Shown here: piece after piece, positions 5,694-9,521 of the stretch | How positions within the stretch are numbered: position 1 is the stretch's first letter | Layout: every line of letters starts with the position of its first letter | Source of the DNA: an uncultured Clostridia bacterium | GTDB taxonomy: Bacteria; Bacillota; Clostridia; Oscillospirales; Oscillospiraceae | Direction of reading: 5' to 3' | Length of the DNA stretch: 9,521 bases | Assembly: GCA_946539175.1 (NCBI GenBank) | Contig: CAMNHH010000086.1 | Location: forward strand, 1-9,521 | Translations under genes and position numbers: made by a program | The notes under the pieces: model-generated | Told to the model about the DNA's origin: nothing | Seen by the model: only the letters and a program-made list of their open reading frames with translations | Database searches by the model: none

Positions 5694-7058
5694 ATGGAAC
5701 AACCCTTAAGCAAAAAAAATCTCACCGAGGGCGTGGTGTGGAAGAAGCTGCTGCTTTTCTTCCTGCCCATCGCCGCCGGGACCTGCATCCAGCAGCTCTA
5801 TAACGCGGTGGACGGCCTGATCCTGGGCCGCTTCGTGGGCACCATCGCCCTGGCCGCCGTGGGGGGCAGCTCCGCTCAGATCATCAATCTGCTGATCGGC
5901 TTTTTCGTGGCCATCACCGCCGGAGCTTCGGTGGTGATCGCCCAGGTCTACGGGGCGGACCGGCCCCGGGACGTGCAGCTGGCCACCGGCAACGCCATCG
6001 CGGTCTTTGCCCTGCTGGGGGTCCTGCTGATGGGCTTCGGCCTGGCAGCCGCCCCCGATCTGCTGCGGCTGCTGCAAACCCCCGCGGACACTCTGGAGGA
6101 CGCGGCCCTGTATCTGCGGATCTACTTTTTGGGGGTTCCCTTCATCCTGATTCTGAATATGGAGTCCAATATGCTCCGGGCCGTGGGCGACTCCTTCAGC
6201 CCCTTCCTGTTCATGGTGGCAGGCTGTGTCACCAACGTCCTGCTGGACCTCCTCTTCGTGGTGGTCTTCGGCTGGGGCATCGTGGGGGTGGCCGTGGCCA
6301 CCGTGGCGGCCCAGGTGCTGAACATGGGGCTTCTGACCTGGAAGCTGATGAACACCAAGGAAAGCTACCGCCTGCGCCTCCGGGAGCTGAAGCTGAAGGG
6401 GATCTATCTCAAAAACATGCTGCGACTGGGAATCCCGGCGGGGCTCCAGTCCTCCATGTACGCCGTCAGCAATATGATCATCCAGGTGGGCGTCAACTCT
6501 CTGGGCACCGTGGTGGTGGCCTCCTGGGCCATGACCGGCAAGACGGACGGCATCTTCTGGGCCGTCAGCAACGCCCTGGGTGCCGCCATCACCAGCTTCG
6601 TGGGCCAGAACCTGGGAGCCGGACGGCAGGACCGGGTGAAGGACTGCGTAAAGCAGGGCATGATCCTCTCCACGGTCATCACCCTGAGTCTCAGCGGCCT
6701 GATCATGCTGACGGGACGGCCCCTGCTCTTCATCCTCACCAAAGACCAGGCGGTGCGGGACACCACCTGGCTCATGATGATCTATTTCGTGCCCTGGTAC
6801 TTCACCTGGGTGGTGATCGAGGTGCTCTCCGCGGTGCTGCGGGGCTCCGGCGACGCGGTGCGGCCCGTGATCATCACAGGCCTTGGAATCTGCCTGATGC
6901 GGGCCGTCTGGATCGCCACCGTCTTTGCCAACGTCCACACCCTGTTCGTTCTCTGCCTCTGCTACCCCATCTCCTGGACCCTCACCAGCGCCGTCATGTA
7001 CCTCTACTACCGCAAGGGCAGCTGGCGCAGCCTGGCCGGCGTAATCGTGGACCGGTGA
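5694..7058 (+). CDS. MATE family efflux transporter (454 aa)
   Basis: Inner-membrane multidrug/toxin exporter driven by Na+ or H+, of the MATE superfamily. The protein shows about twelve hydrophobic helices in two halves. Typical marks are the N-terminal 'FFLPIAAGTCIQQLYNAVDG' stretch with 'ILGRFVG' and 'LAAVG', 'ASVVIAQVYGA' in the first half, 'RAVGDS' near residues 160-170, and in the second half 'GIPAGLQSSMYAVSN', 'SFVGQNLGAG' and 'LRGSGDAVRPVI'. Length is normal for the family. The ATG at 5694 is preceded by AAGGAG at 5678-5683 with 10-nt spacing. A TTG at 5673 would extend it by seven residues without a binding site. It is coupled to the kinase-like gene; the substrate cannot be read from the sequence. 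Confidence 0.93.
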   Translation: MEQPLSKKNLTEGVVWKKLLLFFLPIAAGTCIQQLYNAVDGLILGRFVGTIALAAVGGSSAQIINLLIGFFVAITAGASVVIAQVYGADRPRDVQLATGNAIAVFALLGVLLMGFGLAAAPDLLRLLQTPADTLEDAALYLRIYFLGVPFILILNMESNMLRAVGDSFSPFLFMVAGCVTNVLLDLLFVVVFGWGIVGVAVATVAAQVLNMGLLTWKLMNTKESYRLRLRELKLKGIYLKNMLRLGIPAGLQSSMYAVSNMIIQVGVNSLGTVVVASWAMTGKTDGIFWAVSNALGAAITSFVGQNLGAGRQDRVKDCVKQGMILSTVITLSLSGLIMLTGRPLLFILTKDQAVRDTTWLMMIYFVPWYFTWVVIEVLSAVLRGSGDAVRPVIITGLGICLMRAVWIATVFANVHTLFVLCLCYPISWTLTSAVMYLYYRKGSWRSLAGVIVDR

Positions 7059-7126
7059 CTGATCGGGCCGTATGCGGGCTCTGATTCCTGATCCCTGCAC
7101 AGCACACAACGAAAGCTGGTTTTACC

Positions 7127-8023
7127 ATGTCAAATCTGCAATACACAGGACCTGAAAAAATGGCTTCGGCGCCTTGCGTTTGGAGTTCTGCTTACGCGGG
7201 CACCGAGAACGGCATTTCCAAAGAAGAATTGCTTTCCGCCATCGGATCTGCGCATCCTGTCATACTGCTCTGGACGGAGCAGCTGCAGGCGGCGGATTTT
7301 TCCAAGGCGGATCATTCGTTTTATGTTAACCAAGCGGAAGATCCCGCGCCCGTCCTGCGGGCCGCGCTGGATGAAACGGGCGAGGACGGAGTCCTGCTGA
7401 TCCTGGGCGCTCCGACGGCCCTTGAAGGGCTGCGGACCGCCTTCCGCCCTGTCTACCGGAAATGGCTGCGGCGACTGAAAATCAAAGCCCGGGAAAGTCT
7501 GAGCCCTTCCCAGCGGGAGGAGCGCTCCGCCCGGGCTGTGGAGCGGCTGGCGGAAAGTGAGCTGTTCCGGCAGGCCCGCACCGTCATGATCTACGACCAC
7601 GTGGGGGGCGAGCTGTCCCTGGACAGTCTGGTGACCCACCCCGCCGCGGCAGGCAAGCGCTTCTGCTACCCGCTCTGTCTCAGCAGAACCGAGATGATCG
7701 CCATGGTTCCCGGGGCCTGGCAGCCCGGGGCCTACGGCATCCGGGAGCCGGTGCGGGAGCGTTCCGAGGAGGTCCCGCCGGAGGCCATCGACCTGGTGGT
7801 CTGCCCCGGCACCGCCTTTGACCCGGCCTGCAACCGCATGGGCATGGGCGGCGGCTATTACGACCGCTATCTCCCCCGCTGCGTCTCCGCCCACGTCGTC
7901 ATGGCGGCCTTTGAGGCCCAGAAGCTGCCCGACGTCCCAGCCGATCCCTGGGACCGGCCCGTGGAGCGGGTCTTCACCGAGGACGCGGTCTATTGCCGGG
8001 ATCACACGGAAGCAGGCAGTTAA
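7127..8023 (+). CDS. 5-formyltetrahydrofolate cyclo-ligase with a 117-residue N-terminal extension (298 aa)
   Basis: The C-terminal part (residues 118-298, 181 aa, the full size of the usual enzyme) matches 5-FCL/MTHFS, which uses ATP to turn 5-formyl-THF into 5,10-methenyl-THF in cytosolic folate recycling. Seen there: 'KIKARESLSPSQREERS', 'GGELSLDSLV', 'PGAYGIREP', 'DLVVCPGTAFD', and the nucleotide/Mg-binding 'GMGGGYYDRY' at 239-248. Near the end, 'DPWDRP' has Trp275 where relatives mostly have His. Residues 1-117 are extra. Their end ('DPAPVLRAAL', 'DGVLLILGAP', 'LEGLRTAF') loosely recalls the C-terminal domain of folylpolyglutamate synthase/Mur ligases; this is weak inference. No in-frame ATG exists at the domain border, so the extension belongs to the frame unless there is a frameshift. 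The start is uncertain: the ATG at 7127 has no clear binding site, while the in-frame ATG at 7160 has AGGA 9 nt before it. Confidence 0.85.
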   Translation: MSNLQYTGPEKMASAPCVWSSAYAGTENGISKEELLSAIGSAHPVILLWTEQLQAADFSKADHSFYVNQAEDPAPVLRAALDETGEDGVLLILGAPTALEGLRTAFRPVYRKWLRRLKIKARESLSPSQREERSARAVERLAESELFRQARTVMIYDHVGGELSLDSLVTHPAAAGKRFCYPLCLSRTEMIAMVPGAWQPGAYGIREPVRERSEEVPPEAIDLVVCPGTAFDPACNRMGMGGGYYDRYLPRCVSAHVVMAAFEAQKLPDVPADPWDRPVERVFTEDAVYCRDHTEAGS

Positions 8024-8059
8024 CATAACAAATTTCTCAAACAGAAAGAGAGGATCTCC

Positions 8060-9265
8060 ATGCATTACGATTTTACCACCCGTCCCGATCGGCGGGGCAA
8101 GGACGCCATTGCCCTGGACATGATCGGCCAGCCCGGCGGCTTCGCCCCCGCAGGCCCCAAGGAGGGCTTTGACCCCATTCCCATGTGGGTGGCAGATATG
8201 AACTTCCTGGCCTGCCCCGCCATCCAGGAGGCGGTGATCCGCCGGACGGAGCATCCCGCCTTCGGCTATTTTCAGCCCTCCGGGGAATACTTCGACAGCA
8301 TCATCCGCTGGCAGAGTCTCCGCAACGGCGTTCAGGGGCTGGAGGCCCGGCACATCGGCTATGAGAACGGCGTCCTGGGCGGCGTGATCTCCACCCTGAA
8401 CGTGCTCTGCTCCCGGGGGGACCCGGTGCTGGTACAGAGCCCCACCTACGTGGGCTTCACCCACGTACTGGAGAACAACGGCTACGAGATCGTCCACAAC
8501 CCCATGTACCGGGACGAGGCCGGGATCTGGCGCATCGACTACGAGGATCTGGAGCGGAAGATCATGGACCGGCAGATCCACGCCACGATTTTCTGCAGCC
8601 CCCACAACCCCTGCGGACGGGTCTGGGAGCACTGGGAGATTGAAAAGGCCATGGCGATCTTTGAGAAGCACAACGTATGGGTGGTCTCCGACGAGATCTG
8701 GTCCGATCTGATCCTGGCAGGGCACCGGCACATTCCCACCCAATCCGTCAGCCCCTGGGCCCGTGAACACGTGGCCGCCATGTACGCCCCCTCCAAGACC
8801 TTCAACCTGGCGGGCCTCATCGGCAGCTACCACGTCATCTACAACGACTGGCTGCGGGACCGGCAGGCCAAGGAGAGCTCCCTGTCCGGCTACAACTCCA
8901 TGAACGTGCTGTCCATGCACGCGCTGATCGGTGCCTATTCCGAGGCGGGACAGCTTTGGGTAGACGAGCTGCGGCAGGTGCTGACCGAGAACGTCCGCTT
9001 CGCCTGCGACTTCATCCGGGACAATTTCCCCGGCGTCAGCCTCATGGAGCCGGAGGGCACCTATATGCTCTTCCTCCACTGTGAGGACTGGTGCAAGGCC
9101 CACGGCAAGACCATCGAGGAACTGCAGAAGCTGGGCACCGACGTGGGCGTGGCCTGGCAGGACGGCCGCATGTTCCGGGATCCCTGGGGCATCCGGGTGA
9201 ACCTGGCCCTGCCCACCGCCACGGTGCGGGAGGCCTTCAATCGCCTCAAGCAATACGTTTTCTGA
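8060..9265 (+). CDS. MalY/PatB-type PLP-dependent C-S lyase/aminotransferase (401 aa)
   Basis: Fold-type I PLP enzyme of the MalY/PatB group, which mostly cleaves cystathionine or cysteine C-S bonds to pyruvate, ammonia and a thiol. Family marks in order: N-terminal 'IPMWVADMNF', 'FGYFQPSGEY', 'SPTYVGF', 'SPHNPCGRVW' (Asn183), 'VVSDEIWSDL' (Asp211, pairs with the pyridine nitrogen), 'APSKTFNLAGL' with the PLP-binding Lys246, and 'WGIRVNLALP' with Arg379, the substrate-carboxylate Arg. All expected catalytic residues are present and length is usual. GAGAGGA at 8048-8054 lies 5 nt before the ATG. It follows the 5-FCL gene after 36 nt without a terminator, so co-transcription is likely. Aminotransferase activity on another amino acid cannot be excluded. 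The group II intron ends 45 bp after its stop, on the other strand. Confidence 0.92.
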   Translation: MHYDFTTRPDRRGKDAIALDMIGQPGGFAPAGPKEGFDPIPMWVADMNFLACPAIQEAVIRRTEHPAFGYFQPSGEYFDSIIRWQSLRNGVQGLEARHIGYENGVLGGVISTLNVLCSRGDPVLVQSPTYVGFTHVLENNGYEIVHNPMYRDEAGIWRIDYEDLERKIMDRQIHATIFCSPHNPCGRVWEHWEIEKAMAIFEKHNVWVVSDEIWSDLILAGHRHIPTQSVSPWAREHVAAMYAPSKTFNLAGLIGSYHVIYNDWLRDRQAKESSLSGYNSMNVLSMHALIGAYSEAGQLWVDELRQVLTENVRFACDFIRDNFPGVSLMEPEGTYMLFLHCEDWCKAHGKTIEELQKLGTDVGVAWQDGRMFRDPWGIRVNLALPTATVREAFNRLKQYVF

Positions 9266-9272
9266 ACAGAAG

Positions 9273-9324
9273 CCCCTCACCCGATCCTCCCCGGCCCATA
9301 CCCCTGTCAATCGGGTAGGAGGGG
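9273..9324. repeat. Imperfect inverted repeat across the intron/flank border
   Basis: CCCCTCACCCGAT (9273-9285) can pair with ATCGGGTAGGAGGGG (9310-9324) apart from a 2-nt bulge, with a 24-nt loop. One arm is flanking DNA, the other the end of intron domain VI. No T run follows. It could act as a weak terminator for the MalY/PatB gene or be chance in C/G-rich DNA. Confidence 0.4.
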
Positions 9325-9381
9325 GTGACTAACCCCCGTCCTCCCACAACACCGTACGTGCCGTCTTCGGCATACGGCGTT
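9310..9381 (-). ncRNA. Group II intron domains V and VI
   Basis: Domain V is 34 nt (complement of 9348-9381). Its lower stem AACGCCGUA/UACGGUGUU contains one G-U pair, followed by a U-A pair, the conserved CG bulge on the 3' strand, an upper stem GCCG/CGGC and an AAGA loop. It starts with the catalytic CGC triad region. Domain VI (complement of 9310-9347) has a GGGGG/CCCCC upper stem and GGG/CCC foot, with a bulged A seven nucleotides from the 3' end, the expected branch point for lariat formation. Confidence 0.85.
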
Positions 9382-9410
9382 TCGGCTGGTCTTGGCCTTG
9401 ATGCGCTCCC

Positions 9411-9521
9411 TCAGTATCGCCTGAACACTTCTTGCAGATCTCCCCGGGTAAGAACGACAACCTTCCTCTCGTGACCGCCACATCTACCGCACAGGGTCCG
9501 GGTAGCATTGGACTTTCCCTT
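9411..9521 (-). CDS. Possible C-terminal end of an intron-encoded protein (36 residues visible)
   Basis: The frame is open from the right edge to TGA at 9413-9411, 30 nt before domain V, the usual place for the end of an intron-encoded maturase. The visible residues hold a 'CGRCGGHERK' zinc-knuckle-like motif and end 'LQEVFRRY'. I do not recognise a standard reverse transcriptase or maturase C-terminus in it. It may be non-coding domain IV sequence; another frame also stays open through domain V. Confidence 0.25.
   Translation of the reverse strand, partial: KGKSNATRTLCGRCGGHERKVVVLTRGDLQEVFRRY

Larger units (their letters stand above)
9310..9521 (-). mobile_element. Group II intron, 3' end (rest outside the window)
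   Basis: On the minus strand a canonical domain V is followed by a domain VI and a plausible 3' splice end '...CCCGAT' at 9310. The intron runs to higher coordinates and leaves the window, so its 5' end, insertion target and maturase are mostly not visible. The 3' flank starts TTGACAGGGG on the minus strand and lies in the intergenic space behind the MalY/PatB gene, so no gene here is interrupted. This is a retroelement that moves by reverse splicing and target-primed reverse transcription. Subclass not determined. Confidence 0.85.

Noticed and set aside
7064..7080. GCCGTATGCGGG behind the MATE gene matches the 5' half of group II domain V.
   Set aside because: The 3' half (ACGTACGGT) and domain VI are missing downstream, so it is most likely chance.
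5706..7109. A 467-codon minus-strand frame opposite the MATE gene.
   Set aside because: His/Gly/Gln-rich low-complexity product with no membrane or enzyme features; a mirror of the MATE codons.
7098..7125. CAGC...GCTG followed by TTTT as a terminator after the MATE gene.
   Set aside because: The stem is only four base pairs with an 11-nt loop; too weak to call.
7130..9310. A 726-codon open frame on the minus strand opposite 5-FCL and MalY/PatB.
   Set aside because: It is an antisense shadow of GC-rich codons, rich in Gly/Val/His/Asp, without domains. The plus strand carries recognised enzymes with ribosome binding sites.
9450..9521. Likeness of the edge frame to the zinc motif of ribosomal protein L37e (TLC.RCG).
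   Set aside because: L37e is archaeal/eukaryotic, the match is only a few residues, and the intron context explains the sequence better.

Overview
The window looks like chromosome from a GC-rich gut-type member of the Clostridia (Oscillospiraceae-like; this is inference). The signs are strong GGAGG-type ribosome binding sites, sigma-A promoters of the TTGACA/TATAAT kind, a DUF3592 membrane protein, a two-OB-fold SSB, an ECF vitamin-transporter S component and a MocR regulator. No phage, plasmid, CRISPR array, tRNA or rRNA is visible. One mobile element, the 3' end of a group II intron, enters at the right edge.

Left part (1-2160). A sodium:solute symporter gene runs off the left edge on the minus strand. 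It diverges from a two-gene plus-strand operon of membrane-anchored DUF3592-type proteins. The larger one appears to carry a C-terminal Tubby/LURP/scramblase-like domain. The operon ends in a perfect 15-bp hairpin at 2124-2160, which also serves the convergent SSB gene.

Middle (2160-4995). On the minus strand, an ECF transporter S component is followed by an atypical SSB with two OB folds. A perfect 11-bp inverted repeat lies between them and overlaps the SSB ribosome binding site. Divergent from the ECF gene is a MocR-type regulator (GntR winged helix plus aminotransferase-like domain). The two promoters overlap at their -10 boxes, and a 12-bp direct repeat with 33-bp spacing places one copy in each promoter, the layout expected for a MocR/GabR/PdxR operator. 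The regulator has Arg where the family carries the PLP-binding Lys. A reasonable hypothesis is a self-contained vitamin B6-type uptake switch whose sensor has lost the covalent PLP link.

Right part (4992-9265). A strong promoter whose -35 box contains the MocR stop codon drives a cytidylate-kinase-like gene tightly coupled to a MATE efflux transporter. Next come a 5-formyltetrahydrofolate cyclo-ligase with an unusual 117-residue N-terminal extension, and a MalY/PatB-type PLP-dependent C-S lyase/aminotransferase. All are on the plus strand and may be partly co-transcribed. Two genes (MocR and MalY/PatB) have PLP-fold proteins, and a third (5-FCL) acts in folate one-carbon metabolism, which also depends on PLP.

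Right edge (9310-9521). The 3' end of a group II intron lies on the minus strand. A canonical 34-nt domain V, a domain VI with a bulged branch-point A and a plausible 3' splice junction are visible. The rest of the intron is outside the window.
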